DNA from: an uncultured Myxococcaceae bacterium
GTDB lineage: Bacteria; Myxococcota_A; Polyangia; Polyangiales; Ga0077539
Reading direction: 5' to 3'
DNA length: 64,000 nucleotides
NCBI GenBank assembly: GCA_945952225.1
Contig: CAMFHP010000010.1
Location: 50,564 to 114,563 of the forward strand
The notes under the pieces were generated by a model. The model was not told where the DNA came from and made no database searches. It saw only the letters and a program-made list of their open reading frames with translations. Of the stretch, positions 27,368 through 36,672 are shown piece after piece (within the stretch, counting starts at the first letter, position 1; each line of letters opens with the position of its first letter). Both the position numbers and the translations under genes were made by a program.

Positions 27368-29008
27368 TCAGGTGAACTGTCCGACCACCTGGTTGAGCTG
27401 CGAGGCCATGCGCGTGAGGTCGAGCGCCGCGGACCGCGCGTGCGACGCGCCCTGCGAGAGGTTCTGCGCCGAGCTCGCCACCGTGGTGATCGTCTGCGCG
27501 ATCTCGCTCGTGCCGCGCGCGGCCTCGGAGACGTTGCGGCTGATCTCGTTGGTGGTCGCGGTCTGCTCTTCGACGGCCGACGCGATGGTCGTCTGGATCG
27601 TGCTGATCTGCTCGATGATCTCGCTGATCTGCGCGATGGCCCCGATGGCGCTGCGCGTGCTCGTCTGGATCGCCTCGATCTTCTGCGAGATGTCTTCGGT
27701 GGCGCGCGCGGTCTCCTTGGCGAGCTCCTTGACCTCGTTGGCGACGACGGCGAAGCCCTTGCCTGCCTCTCCCGCACGCGCGGCCTCGATGGTGGCGTTG
27801 AGCGCGAGGAGGTTGGTCTGCTGCGCGATCGACGTGATGACCTTGATCACCTTGCCGATCTCCGCGCTGCTCTCACCCAGGCGACCCACGGTCACGTTCG
27901 TCGCGTCGGCGACCTTCACCGCAGAAGCTGCGACGCGCGAGGCGTCGGCTGCGCTCTTGGCGATCTCGCGGATGCTCGCGGTCATCTCTTCGGAGCTCGA
28001 CGCCACGGTCTGCACGCTGGTGCTCACCTCGGTCGCCGCAGCGGAGACCACGCCGGCCTGCTCGGCGGTTCCCTCGGAGTCGCGACCGAGCGAGTCGCTC
28101 ACGCGGCTGAGCTGCTCGCTCGCGGCGGCCAGCGACTGCGAGTTGTTGGTGATCTCTCCCACCACGGAGCGCAGCGTTTCGACGATGGAGTGGAGCGCCT
28201 CACCGAAGCGGCCGGGCACCTCTTCGTCGAGGTCGGGCGCGCGGAGGCGCTTCTCGGCGATGGCGGTGGCCTGCGCCACGAGCACCCGCACGTTGCCCTT
28301 CACCTGGTCGATGTGCTCGGTCTTGTCGCTCTCCGAGGTGACCTCGATCGAGTCGATGCTCAGCCCCATGGAGTCGAGCGTCGTGAGGAAGAACGAATCG
28401 CAGACGGCCTGCATGTCGAGGTTGAACACGCGGTTGAGGGCCATCTCGGCGCGGGCCACGTACGCGGCGTCGTCGAAGCTGCGCGACAGCGTCTGGCGCG
28501 TGAGGTGCTGATACTCGGCGTACGCGCCGATGTACCACTTGAGCGGCAGGTCGATGGCGTCGTGCATGCGCCCGATGCGCAGGCGGCTCTCGAAGTACGA
28601 CTCGTTCCAGCCGTCGCGGGCGCCGTCGAAGATGCCGCGGTAGTACCCGGCCTGCGCGCGCTCGAGGTGCTGGCGGAGCGTGTCGAGGGGCATGCCCTTC
28701 TCCGCCGCGTAGCGCGCGAAGTAGGCGCGGGTGCGCGGAAAGGAGAACTGCCAGTCGTAGAACTGCCGCGCGATCTCGTTCGCGTTGGCCGCCGCCCACG
28801 GCGCGAGCTCTGCGATGAGCTTGCGGTCGGCCTCGTCGAGGCGGAGGAACTCCTTGCGGTAGTCGAGCGTCGCTGCGGTGATGCCGTAGCGCCGCGTGAG
28901 CGACTGCGACGTGTGGGCGTCGCCCTGCTGGTTGGCGGCGGCGCCTCGCACGGGTGCGTTGCCGTAGGCATTGGGGCGCGAGGCATGGGTGGCGCGGGCA
29001 GGAATCAT
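27368..29008 (-). CDS. Globin-coupled soluble chemoreceptor (HemAT-like)
   Basis: 546 aa with no transmembrane segment. Residues 40-195 are a protoglobin sensor: [19 protein letters not shown] start, [16 protein letters not shown], and [20 protein letters not shown], where His149 sits at the proximal heme-ligand position of HemAT. Residues about 270-546 are the methyl-accepting coiled coil, with the receptor tip [19 protein letters not shown]. HemAT proteins bind O2 at heme and signal to CheA, so this is a predicted cytoplasmic oxygen receptor. It is adjacent to the triple-GAF receptor and shares with it a 182-bp stretch of identical DNA over the tip. CheR/CheB are encoded immediately downstream. 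Confidence 0.93.
   Translation of the reverse strand: MIPARATHASRPNAYGNAPVRGAAANQQGDAHTSQSLTRRYGITAATLDYRKEFLRLDEADRKLIAELAPWAAANANEIARQFYDWQFSFPRTRAYFARYAAEKGMPLDTLRQHLERAQAGYYRGIFDGARDGWNESYFESRLRIGRMHDAIDLPLKWYIGAYAEYQHLTRQTLSRSFDDAAYVARAEMALNRVFNLDMQAVCDSFFLTTLDSMGLSIDSIEVTSESDKTEHIDQVKGNVRVLVAQATAIAEKRLRAPDLDEEVPGRFGEALHSIVETLRSVVGEITNNSQSLAAASEQLSRVSDSLGRDSEGTAEQAGVVSAAATEVSTSVQTVASSSEEMTASIREIAKSAADASRVAASAVKVADATNVTVGRLGESSAEIGKVIKVITSIAQQTNLLALNATIEAARAGEAGKGFAVVANEVKELAKETARATEDISQKIEAIQTSTRSAIGAIAQISEIIEQISTIQTTIASAVEEQTATTNEISRNVSEAARGTSEIAQTITTVASSAQNLSQGASHARSAALDLTRMASQLNQVVGQFT
27693..27874. repeat. 182-bp identical repeat, copy 1 (globin receptor tip)
   Basis: Identical base for base to 29398-29579, in the same orientation and the same frame, covering the signalling hairpin tip. 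Flanking sequence diverges at once at silent and non-silent sites, which points to recent gene conversion or a recent duplication with selection. Confidence 0.9.
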
Positions 29009-29069
29009 CGATGCACCTTCAGCTTTCTGGGACGCTCTTCTGGGTTCGGAGCCGCACTCCCCCGGCGGC

Positions 29070-31502
29070 TCACGCGGAGTACTGGACCAGCAGCTTCTGC
29101 AACTCGGCAGAGGTGGTGGCCATGTCGGTCGCGGCGACGCGCGTCTTCTGCACGCCCGACGCGGTGTTCTTCGCGGTCTCGGTGACCTGCGCGATGTTCT
29201 GGTGAATCACCGCCGTGGCGTGGGCCACGTCGCTCACGCGGCGGCTGATCTCGTGCGTCGTCGCGGTCTGCTCCTCGACGGCCGACGCGATGGTCGACTG
29301 GAGCTCGCTGATGCGACGGATGATCTCGCTGATCTGCGCGATGGCGCCGATCGCACCGCGCGTGCTCATCTGGATCGCTTCGATCTTCTGCGAGATCTCT
29401 TCGGTGGCGCGCGCGGTCTCCTTGGCGAGCTCCTTGACCTCGTTGGCGACGACGGCGAAGCCCTTGCCTGCCTCTCCCGCACGCGCGGCCTCGATGGTGG
29501 CGTTGAGCGCGAGGAGGTTGGTCTGCTGCGCGATCGACGTGATGACCTTGATCACCTTGCCGATCTCCGCGCTGCTCTCGCCCAGTTTGCCCACGGTCAC
29601 GTTCGTCGCGTCGGCGACCTTCACCGCCGTGGCTGCGACGTGCGAGGCCTCGTCGGCGCTCTTGGCCGTCTCGCGGAAGCTCGCGCTCATCTCCTCGGCG
29701 CTCGAGGCGACAGACTGGACGTTGGTGTTCACCTCGGAGGTCGCGAGCGAGACCTGGTCGATCTGCATGGACGTCTGCTCGGCGTTCGCAGTGAGCTGCT
29801 GCCCGATGGCCGCCAGCTCTTCCGACGTGTCGGCGAGGGCCCGCGCGTTGCCGCCGATCGTCGCGATCATTTCCGCGCGCGCGGCGGCAGCCGCATGGAG
29901 CCGAGAGAACGCGTTGGAGACCAGCCGACCCACGGTGCGGAGGGTTTCCAATCGCTCCGTCGAAGGATGAAGGGTCGAGGTGGCGAAGAAGTCCATCGTG
30001 CCCACCACACGATCCTCGACGATGATCGGAAAGCAGACGCCCGACCGCACACCCGCACGACGCGCGACGGGCGCGCGCACGCAGTCGGTCATCTCGCCGA
30101 TGTCTTCGACGAAGAAGAGATCGCGCGACGCCCACGCGCGTCCGCTCAGGCCTACGCCCTCGCGAAACTCTGCGGCCATCGTCACCTTGCGAAACTCGGG
30201 GTTGACCGTGCCCGACTCGAGGCGAAAGCGCAGCGAGCACGTCGTGTCGTCGAGGGCCCAGAACGACCCGTAGGCCCACCCGAACGCCGAACGCACGGTG
30301 TCGAGCGCGGCGCGCACGGCCTCGTCGGTGCTCGTCGCGTTGAGCGTCGAGGCGAGCACGTCGGCGGTGGCCTTCGCGTCGAGGGCCATGGCGTGCTCGC
30401 GCTCGATCGCCTGGAGGCGCACGATCGCGCGGGCGATGAGCGTCGAGACCGTGCGCAGCGCGTCGGCGCGTGAGGGGCTGAGCGCCACGCGGCCCGTCGC
30501 GAAGAAGTCCATCGTGCCCACGAACACGTCGTCGACGTAGAGAGGCACGCTGGCCGCCGAGTGGATGCCCGCCGACGTGGCGTACTGCACCCGCGGGCAG
30601 TCGCGGATCTCGGAGAGCTCGGGGGTGAACACCAGGTCGCGCTGCGCCCACGCGCGTCCGTTGAGCCCGATGCCGTAGCGGAACTCCATGGCGCGCGTGG
30701 CCCTGCGGAACTCCGACGACACCTCGCCCGAGTCGATGGAGAAGCGCAGCGTGTCGCTGTCGGCGTCGTGGGCCCAGAACGATCCGTAGGCCCAGCCGAA
30801 GTTCACGCGCACCGCGTCGAGCGCCGCGCGGATCGCGTCGGTGCCCGAGGTCGCCTCGTCGGTGCGCCGCACGACCTCGACGATCGCGGCGGTGTCGGCC
30901 GCGGAGGCGCGCAGCTCGTCGCCCATGCGGATGCGCGTCGCGACGTTGTTGAGCAGCACCGAGACGTTGCGAATGGCCGCGCAGCGCGTGTCGGAGATGG
31001 CCGCGAGGTTGTCGCTCACGAAGTCCATCGTGCCGAGCACGGTGTCGCCCGCCATCACGGGGAAGCTGACGCCGCTGCGTACGCCTGCGCGCACGGCGGC
31101 CGACGCGCGCGGGCAGTCGGCGAGCGTGGCGAGGTCGTCGACGCGCACGAGGTCGCGCTTCTCCCACGCGAGGCCGTTGATGCCGACGCCCTCACGAAAG
31201 GTCGCCGTGCGGGTCGCCTCGCGGAACCCCTCGTCGATGGCGCCCGACTCCAACGCGAAGCGCAGCACGCCCGTGTCGTCGACACGCCAGAACGATCCGT
31301 AGCGCCAGTTGAAGTGGTTGCGCACGGAGTCGAGCGCGATGCGAATGGCCTCTTCGAGGGTCTCGGCGGTGGCGACGGCCGACACCGTGGCGAGCTGCGC
31401 GAGGGAGGCGGGGATCGTGGACGGGTAGTCGTTCGCGACACGGGCGGTGAGCGCGTCGTCGCCCGGTGCGGCAGCGGGCGGGTTCTTCTTGCGTGGCAAC
31501 AT
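29070..31502 (-). CDS. Soluble chemoreceptor with three tandem GAF domains
   Basis: 810 aa, no transmembrane segment. Three homologous GAF domains (about 40-195, 205-365 and 380-535) each carry the pattern YGSFW, LRF, SG, EFR, GR-W-RDL, DC-R, AG and GTMDF. A receptor coiled coil (about 560-800) with the [19 protein letters not shown] tip follows. GAF domains bind small ligands or act as redox/heme sensors; here a Cys is conserved in all three at the D-C-x-R motif. The receptor should be methylated by CheR and coupled to CheA by CheW. Start at MLPRKKNPP, after a purine-rich ribosome site. Ligand unknown. Confidence 0.9.
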   Translation of the reverse strand: MLPRKKNPPAAAPGDDALTARVANDYPSTIPASLAQLATVSAVATAETLEEAIRIALDSVRNHFNWRYGSFWRVDDTGVLRFALESGAIDEGFREATRTATFREGVGINGLAWEKRDLVRVDDLATLADCPRASAAVRAGVRSGVSFPVMAGDTVLGTMDFVSDNLAAISDTRCAAIRNVSVLLNNVATRIRMGDELRASAADTAAIVEVVRRTDEATSGTDAIRAALDAVRVNFGWAYGSFWAHDADSDTLRFSIDSGEVSSEFRRATRAMEFRYGIGLNGRAWAQRDLVFTPELSEIRDCPRVQYATSAGIHSAASVPLYVDDVFVGTMDFFATGRVALSPSRADALRTVSTLIARAIVRLQAIEREHAMALDAKATADVLASTLNATSTDEAVRAALDTVRSAFGWAYGSFWALDDTTCSLRFRLESGTVNPEFRKVTMAAEFREGVGLSGRAWASRDLFFVEDIGEMTDCVRAPVARRAGVRSGVCFPIIVEDRVVGTMDFFATSTLHPSTERLETLRTVGRLVSNAFSRLHAAAAARAEMIATIGGNARALADTSEELAAIGQQLTANAEQTSMQIDQVSLATSEVNTNVQSVASSAEEMSASFRETAKSADEASHVAATAVKVADATNVTVGKLGESSAEIGKVIKVITSIAQQTNLLALNATIEAARAGEAGKGFAVVANEVKELAKETARATEEISQKIEAIQMSTRGAIGAIAQISEIIRRISELQSTIASAVEEQTATTHEISRRVSDVAHATAVIHQNIAQVTETAKNTASGVQKTRVAATDMATTSAELQKLLVQYSA
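29398..29579. repeat. 182-bp identical repeat, copy 2 (triple-GAF receptor tip)
   Basis: Second copy of the repeat at 27693-27874; see that entry. The two copies are 1,705 bases apart in direct orientation, so recombination between them could delete the intervening DNA and fuse the two receptors. Confidence 0.9.
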
Positions 31503-31555
31503 GGGACACCTGTCCGAGGAGAGGGATTGACGAGTGAGAAGGGCGCGTCGCGCGG

Positions 31556-31993
31556 TCAGGCGTCGGACGCCGAGGCGATGGCGCGCTCGGGGTCGAGCAC
31601 GAGCAGCAGCCGCGGCGTGACCTTGTAGATTCCCTGGAACATCTCGCGCATCGCGAGGGGCACGGTCTCGGGCACGCGCTCGAAGGACTCGTCGGCCACC
31701 TCGACCACGTCACCGATCTCGTCGACGAGAAAGGCCACGGACGCGTCGGCGGTGCGCACGACGACGTTCATGGGCGGGCGGTCTTCGGGGCGCGGCGGGA
31801 ACCCCAGGCGCTCGCGGAGTTCGAGCGCGGTCACGATCTGTCCGCGGAGGTTGATGAGCCCGCGCACCTCGCGCGACGCGAGGGGGACGCGGGTCATGGG
31901 CTGAACGCGGATGACCTCCTGCACGCGGGTCACGTCGACGCCGAGGTAGAGGTCGTGGAGGTAGAAGGTGCAGAGCTGACGGGCGTGGGCCAT
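31556..31993 (-). CDS. cheW: CheW coupling protein
   Basis: 145 aa, single CheW domain that bridges receptors and CheA. Signatures: [40 protein letters not shown] (the receptor-binding face) and [14 protein letters not shown]. Normal length. It lies 16 bases after cheA and 53 bases before the triple-GAF receptor gene, all in one transcript direction. It is the only standalone CheW in the cluster, though CheA itself carries two CheW-like domains. Confidence 0.95.
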   Translation of the reverse strand: MAHARQLCTFYLHDLYLGVDVTRVQEVIRVQPMTRVPLASREVRGLINLRGQIVTALELRERLGFPPRPEDRPPMNVVVRTADASVAFLVDEIGDVVEVADESFERVPETVPLAMREMFQGIYKVTPRLLLVLDPERAIASASDA

Positions 31994-32009
31994 GGGCGTG
32001 CGTGGCTCC

Positions 32010-34331
32010 TCAGGCGGCGGACTGACGGTCGAAGAACGTGGGGTCGATGGAGCGGATCACGCCGTGGACGTCGAGCACGTCGGTGACCCGTCCCTGGATG
32101 GTCGCCGCGCCGAGGAGGCCCGGCGCCGTCGCGCGCTGCTTGAGCACCAGCGGCTCGTGCACGATGTCGAGAATGCGCTGCACGACGAGGCCCACGCTGC
32201 GCCCCTCCTCGGCGTACACGACCACCTGGAGCGGTCCGTCGCCGACGGCCGTGGGCTCGCCGTGGAGCGCCTGGCACACGTCGATGAGCGGCAGGATCTC
32301 GTTGCGGTACTGCACCACGCTGCGCCGCCCCGCGCGCTCGACGCGCTCGCGGGGAAACTCTTCGAGGCGCGCCACCATCGAGAGCGGCAGCGCGATGCGC
32401 CCGTCGCCCTCGACCTGAAAGAGCAGCATCGTGGTCTTGTCGTCGGCCTGGCTCTGCGAGGCGACGCGGCCCGACGCGCGCTCCCGGTCTCGCGCGTTGG
32501 TGAGCACGCCCGCGCGCTGGGCGAGACCCATCACGTCGAGAATGAGCGCCACGCGTCCGTCGCCCATGATGGTCGCGCCGGCGAAGAGGGTGACGCCCTT
32601 GATCTCCTTGCCGAGGGGCTTCACCACGATCTCTTCGGTGTCGCTCACGCCGTCGACCACGAGACCGAACTGGTGCTCGTCGGCCTGCACCACGACGATG
32701 TTGAGCACGCGCTCGTCGTCGTTGGCGGGCACCGCGCGTTCGGGCTCGCCAAGGGCGCGGTGCAGGTACACCAGCGGGAGGAGGTTGCCGCGCAGGCGGT
32801 AGAGCGGCGCGCCCTGGATGTACTCCACGTTGGCGCGCGCGGCGGCGCCCTCGACGCGCACGAGCTCGACGAGGCTCACCTGCGGAATGGCGTAGCGCTC
32901 GCCGCCGTCGGTGATGATCAGCGCGGGCACGATCGCGAGCGTCAGCGGAATGCGGATCTTGAGCGTCATGCCCTGACCGGGATGGCTCTCGATCTCGACG
33001 TTGCCGCCGATCTTCTCGATGTTGGTCTTCACGACGTCCATGCCGACGCCGCGGCCCGAGAGGTTGGTCACCTGCGCGGCGGTCGAGAACCCCGGGGCGA
33101 ACACCAGCGCGACGGCTTCGCGGTCGCTCATGCGCGCGGCGCGCTCGGCGGTCACCACGCCCTTGCGAATGGCCGTCTGGCGCACGCGCTCGGGGTCGAT
33201 GCCCGCGCCGTCGTCGGCGATCACGATGTTCACCCGTCCGCCCTCGTGAAAGGCGCGGAGCGAGAGGCGCCCCGTGGGGTTCTTGCCCTTCGCGGCGCGC
33301 TCGTCGGGCGACTCGATGCCGTGGTCGATCGCGTTGCGCACCACGTGGGTGAGCGGGTCTTTGATGGCCTCGATGATCGTGCGATCGAGCTCGGTCTCGG
33401 CGCCCTCCATGTCGAGGCGCACCTGCTTGTGGCACTGCCGCGCGAGGTCGCGCACCACGCGGGGAAACTTGTTCCACACGTTGCCGATGGGCTGCATGCG
33501 CGTCTTCATCACGCCCTCCTGCAGCTCGGTGGTGATGAGGTTCAGCCGCTGCGACGTGCCCGCGAAGGCCGTGTCGCCCGTCTGCGCGCGGAGCTGAAGG
33601 ATCTGGTTGCGCGCGAGCACGAGCTCGCCCACCAGGTTCATGAGCTTGTCGAGCAGCACCACGTCGACGCGGACGCTCGACTCCGACGAGGTCGTGCCGT
33701 GGGCGTCGGACGGCGGCTCGATCGTGTTCGGCGACGCATGGGGCGCGACGGTGTTGAGGGCGGGCGCGGGGCCCGTGATGGCCGCCGGTCGCATGGCCTC
33801 GCTCGCGGGCGCTGCGGGGGCAGGCGAGGCGGCGTGCGGTGTGGGGGCGGCGGCGGCGGCGGGTGCGGCGGGTGCGGGTGCGGCGGGTGCTTCGTCGTCG
33901 AAGGAGACGAAGCCCGTGGGCTGTGGCGCGCGCTGCGGCGCCAGCTCGGGTGGTAACAGCGCGTTGAGCGTGGTGGCGAGCGCGGTGAAATCCTGCGCGC
34001 CCTCGGCCTGGGTCTGTTCGACGGCGCTGAGAATCGCGCGCACGCCGTCGACCATCGCGAGGAGCGCGGTGGTCATCTCGGGGGTGAGCGCGAGGCGACC
34101 GTCGCGCAGGAGGCTGAGCACGTTCTCGCCCGCGTGCGTGAGCGCTTCGAGCTTGTGGAAGCCCAGAAAGCCCGACGTGCCCTTGATGGTGTGCACCGCG
34201 CGGAAGATCGTCGCGATGCGGTGGCGGGCCGAGGGGTCGCTCTCGAGCGCCACGAACTCGCGGTCGAGCGCGTCGAGGTTCTCGCGGCTCTCCGCGAGAA
34301 ATTCTTTCAAGATGTCGTCCTCAACCATCAT
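32010..34331 (-). CDS. cheA: CheA histidine kinase, P2-less, two CheW-like domains
   Basis: 773 aa. P1/HPt: FRAVHTIKGTSGFLG with phospho-acceptor His47. Residues about 140-235 are an Ala/Pro linker in place of the CheY-binding P2 domain. The dimerisation helix pair starts at LLDKLMNLVGELVLARNQIL. The ATPase has N-box HVVRNAIDHGIE, G1 DDGAGID, F-box FAPGFSTA and G2 GRGVGMDVV, all intact. Two CheW-like domains follow (about 500-630 and 640-770); YAIPQVSLVELVRVEG begins the first and the second contains ALPLSMVARLEEFPRERVE. Start ATG at 34331 follows GAGAGGA. It phosphorylates the cluster CheY and CheB. A 224-base gap upstream separates it from the preceding CheX-like gene. Confidence 0.95.
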   Translation of the reverse strand: MMVEDDILKEFLAESRENLDALDREFVALESDPSARHRIATIFRAVHTIKGTSGFLGFHKLEALTHAGENVLSLLRDGRLALTPEMTTALLAMVDGVRAILSAVEQTQAEGAQDFTALATTLNALLPPELAPQRAPQPTGFVSFDDEAPAAPAPAAPAAAAAPTPHAASPAPAAPASEAMRPAAITGPAPALNTVAPHASPNTIEPPSDAHGTTSSESSVRVDVVLLDKLMNLVGELVLARNQILQLRAQTGDTAFAGTSQRLNLITTELQEGVMKTRMQPIGNVWNKFPRVVRDLARQCHKQVRLDMEGAETELDRTIIEAIKDPLTHVVRNAIDHGIESPDERAAKGKNPTGRLSLRAFHEGGRVNIVIADDGAGIDPERVRQTAIRKGVVTAERAARMSDREAVALVFAPGFSTAAQVTNLSGRGVGMDVVKTNIEKIGGNVEIESHPGQGMTLKIRIPLTLAIVPALIITDGGERYAIPQVSLVELVRVEGAAARANVEYIQGAPLYRLRGNLLPLVYLHRALGEPERAVPANDDERVLNIVVVQADEHQFGLVVDGVSDTEEIVVKPLGKEIKGVTLFAGATIMGDGRVALILDVMGLAQRAGVLTNARDRERASGRVASQSQADDKTTMLLFQVEGDGRIALPLSMVARLEEFPRERVERAGRRSVVQYRNEILPLIDVCQALHGEPTAVGDGPLQVVVYAEEGRSVGLVVQRILDIVHEPLVLKQRATAPGLLGAATIQGRVTDVLDVHGVIRSIDPTFFDRQSAA

Positions 34332-34555
34332 CTCGTTGTTCCTCTCCTCGTGCCGGGGCAGCGGGTGAGCGGGCTTCGGTGCAGAGGGAGTGCCGTGCGA
34401 CACCGCACACGCGCGACGCGCATCGAAGGGCATTCCGGGTGAGGACCGAGGGCGCTTCGTACGTCAGCGCGTTGACGGTGCGTCACGGTGATGACGCGTC
34501 CTGCGCGCTGCGAGGAGCCGCAGCGTCGCGGGGAGTGACGGGTGGAAGGGGCGTG

Positions 34556-35128
34556 TCAGAAGAGCAGCATGTCGCCTTCGGGCAGCGCGCCGCTCGGGGG
34601 AACGGTCTGGTCCGAGGCCATGGAGAACTCCGGCCCGAGCGACACATCGAGGCGCACCCACGCGGAGCCCTGGGCGGTGTCGAAGCGCATCCACGGCGCC
34701 GCGTTGCTGGCCGCGAACACCCTCATGCGCGTGCCGATCGACGTGGTGGGCAGCGCGATCGAGAGCACCACGGCGTGCATGAGCAGGCGGTTCTTGAGCC
34801 GCCCGAGGAGCATGTTGGCGAACTCGCCGAGCGCGTCGCAGAGGGCGTCGTCGGTGCGCTGCTCCAGCGTCGCGGCGGCCCACGCGCTGAGGCACTGCAC
34901 CGACGTCACGACGATGAGCGAGCCGCGGACGCCCTGGCCCGTGTACCCGATGCTCGCCGTGAGGCGCACGGCGTCGGGCGCGCCCTCGAAGGGGTCTTCG
35001 CGCGCGCTTCGGGTGTCGGGTGACACGGAGGCCGGGAGGTCGTAGGCGGCGAACAGCTCCACGGTGGCCTCGCGCAGGTGACGCACGAGGATCGGGAGCG
35101 GGTCGTCGATGGCAGATCTGAGGGGCAT
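34556..35128 (-). CDS. CheX-like protein with C-terminal EGDM-LF tail
   Basis: 190 aa. Phosphatase signature DALGEFANMLLG (D-x3-E-x2-N-x3-G) near residue 99, then RLKNRLLMHAVVLSIALPT, the CheX dimer/edge region. The C-terminus is PEGDMLLF. A paralogue at 36673-37236 has the same core and nearly the same tail (SEGDMMLF), across an otherwise variable linker. Predicted cytoplasmic CheY-P phosphatase or, if the tail is a docking peptide, an adaptor. Ordinary start at MPLRSAIDDPL. It sits between the degenerate REC-CheX fusion gene (64 bases upstream) and cheA. Confidence 0.82.
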   Translation of the reverse strand: MPLRSAIDDPLPILVRHLREATVELFAAYDLPASVSPDTRSAREDPFEGAPDAVRLTASIGYTGQGVRGSLIVVTSVQCLSAWAAATLEQRTDDALCDALGEFANMLLGRLKNRLLMHAVVLSIALPTTSIGTRMRVFAASNAAPWMRFDTAQGSAWVRLDVSLGPEFSMASDQTVPPSGALPEGDMLLF

Positions 35129-35192
35129 AGGCGTGACGTGAACCTCCGGGGCGTGGCCACGGCGCGGGCGACGTCGCGCCGCGCCCCGACGG

Positions 35193-36221
35193 TCACGCGG
35201 TGCAGGCGACTTCGACGACGAAGCGCGGTCCGAGGAGCTTGCCGACGCGCTCCGCGGCGGTGGCCGTGAGGCGCGTGCCCGCGGGCATCACCAGCGCGCC
35301 GAGCGGATTGCGGAGGTCGTGCGCGAGCACCATGCCCTCGCGGAGGTTGGCGGCCTGCACGCGCTGGTTCGCACGGCTGACCACCTCGCCCACGAGCCCG
35401 ATGCGCACGTCGGTTCCGCGGAGCTTCGCGGACCACACGCGCACCTTGTCGGCGGGCACCACGGCGCGCGACTCGCTCACGGGGAGGCCCGTGGTGACGG
35501 CGACCTGTTCGAGCAGGGCCGCGCGCTTGACCGCGCCGCCCGCGGTGTTCGCGAGCTCGCGGAGCATGTCGTCGAGGGCCGACTCGGGCGAGTTCTCGTC
35601 GCCGAGAAGCACCCCGCCGAGCGCGCGGAGCTGCGCGGGTTCGGCCACGATCGAGACGCGGAGCTCGGTCTCGTCCTTCGCGAGCGAGAGCGGGATGGAT
35701 GCGCCCCGCACCTCGCCCTGGAAGTCCGCCGCCTCGCTCACGTCGAACGGTCCCGTGAGCTGGGCGATGTCTTCCGCGATCACGGCTCCGAGGTCGCGCC
35801 ACACCTGGAGCTTCTGGAGGTCGAACTTCTCCGACCAGTCCATGGCGTGCGAGCCCGACGCCCAGCCGCGGATGCGACGCGGGGCGTCGACGCGACCGAG
35901 CACCTCTTCTCGCACGGCGGGCAGACGAAGGAAGTCGTCGGCGCCCGAGGCATACAGCGCGGCGATGTCACTCGCGGGGTTCCGGTCGAGCAGCACGATG
36001 ACGTAGCTGCGACCGGAGGCGTCGAGCGCGCGGATCCTCTTCAGGAACTCCTGCGAGCCCGAGGTCCACGCGAGCATCACGACGTCGGGCTTCTCTCGAT
36101 CGAGTTCGATCTGGCCGCCCTTGACGTCCGCGGCTTGCACGACCCGGTACTCCGCCGTCTGGAGGTGACGCACGAGGGCGTCCCTGGTCTGTTTGTTGTC
36201 ATCGACGACGAGCACGAGCAT
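35193..36221 (-). CDS. Degenerate receiver fused to CheX-like domain
   Basis: 342 aa. The receiver keeps the acidic pair (VVDDNKQT) but has Ala where the phospho-Asp should be (VVMLAWTSG instead of hhhlDxxMP), and the Lys of the K-P pair is gone (LRLPAV). Residues about 120-340 hold the CheX-like domain with DMLRELANTAGG, an intact D-x3-E-x2-N-x3-G signature. The C-terminal NLREGMVLAHDLRNPLGALV resembles the segment in the other fusion at 23104-24198. Both fusions have lost the phosphorylatable Asp, so they probably bind rather than receive phosphate. Lies 37 bases after CheY (36258-36623). Confidence 0.82.
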   Translation of the reverse strand: MLVLVVDDNKQTRDALVRHLQTAEYRVVQAADVKGGQIELDREKPDVVMLAWTSGSQEFLKRIRALDASGRSYVIVLLDRNPASDIAALYASGADDFLRLPAVREEVLGRVDAPRRIRGWASGSHAMDWSEKFDLQKLQVWRDLGAVIAEDIAQLTGPFDVSEAADFQGEVRGASIPLSLAKDETELRVSIVAEPAQLRALGGVLLGDENSPESALDDMLRELANTAGGAVKRAALLEQVAVTTGLPVSESRAVVPADKVRVWSAKLRGTDVRIGLVGEVVSRANQRVQAANLREGMVLAHDLRNPLGALVMPAGTRLTATAAERVGKLLGPRFVVEVACTA

Positions 36222-36257
36222 CGCGCACCTCCTGAGGTGCTTGGGGGGCTAAGAGGT

Positions 36258-36623
36258 TCAGGTGGTGAGCTTCTTGGCCGCCGCCACGAGAAGGTCCGCC
36301 TTGAAGGGCTTCACGATCCAGCCCTTCGCCCCGAGCGACTTCGCCCGCTGGATGAGCTCGGGCTGGCCCTCGGTGGTGAGCATCACCACGGGCAGCTCCG
36401 ACTTGCGGTCGTTGCGCAGCGCCTCGAGGAACTCGATCCCGCTCATGCGCGGCATGTTCACGTCGCACACGATGAGCTTCGTGTCGCCGTTGTCGGTGAG
36501 CTTCGAGAGCGCGTCGACGCCGTCGACGGCCTCCACGGTGGCGAAGCCCGCGCCCTGGAGCGCGTTGCTCACCATGCGCCGAACCATCTGCGAGTCATCG
36601 ATCACGAGCACTTTCACATCCAT
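36258..36623 (-). CDS. CheY-like response regulator
   Basis: 121 aa single receiver with all key residues: VIDDSQMV, LIVCDVNMPRMSG (phospho-Asp at about residue 55), MLTTEG and WIVKPFKA. Expected substrate of the cluster kinase(s). It is flanked by CheX-like genes on both sides: 50 bases after 36673-37236 and 37 bases before the REC-CheX fusion. It differs clearly from the second CheY (24232-24603), so the two likely have separate partners. Confidence 0.94.
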   Translation of the reverse strand: MDVKVLVIDDSQMVRRMVSNALQGAGFATVEAVDGVDALSKLTDNGDTKLIVCDVNMPRMSGIEFLEALRNDRKSELPVVMLTTEGQPELIQRAKSLGAKGWIVKPFKADLLVAAAKKLTT

Positions 36624-36672
36624 CGCGAAACTCCTTGTTGAACTCCGTGGGCTTCACGGAGCGGGAGGGGGT

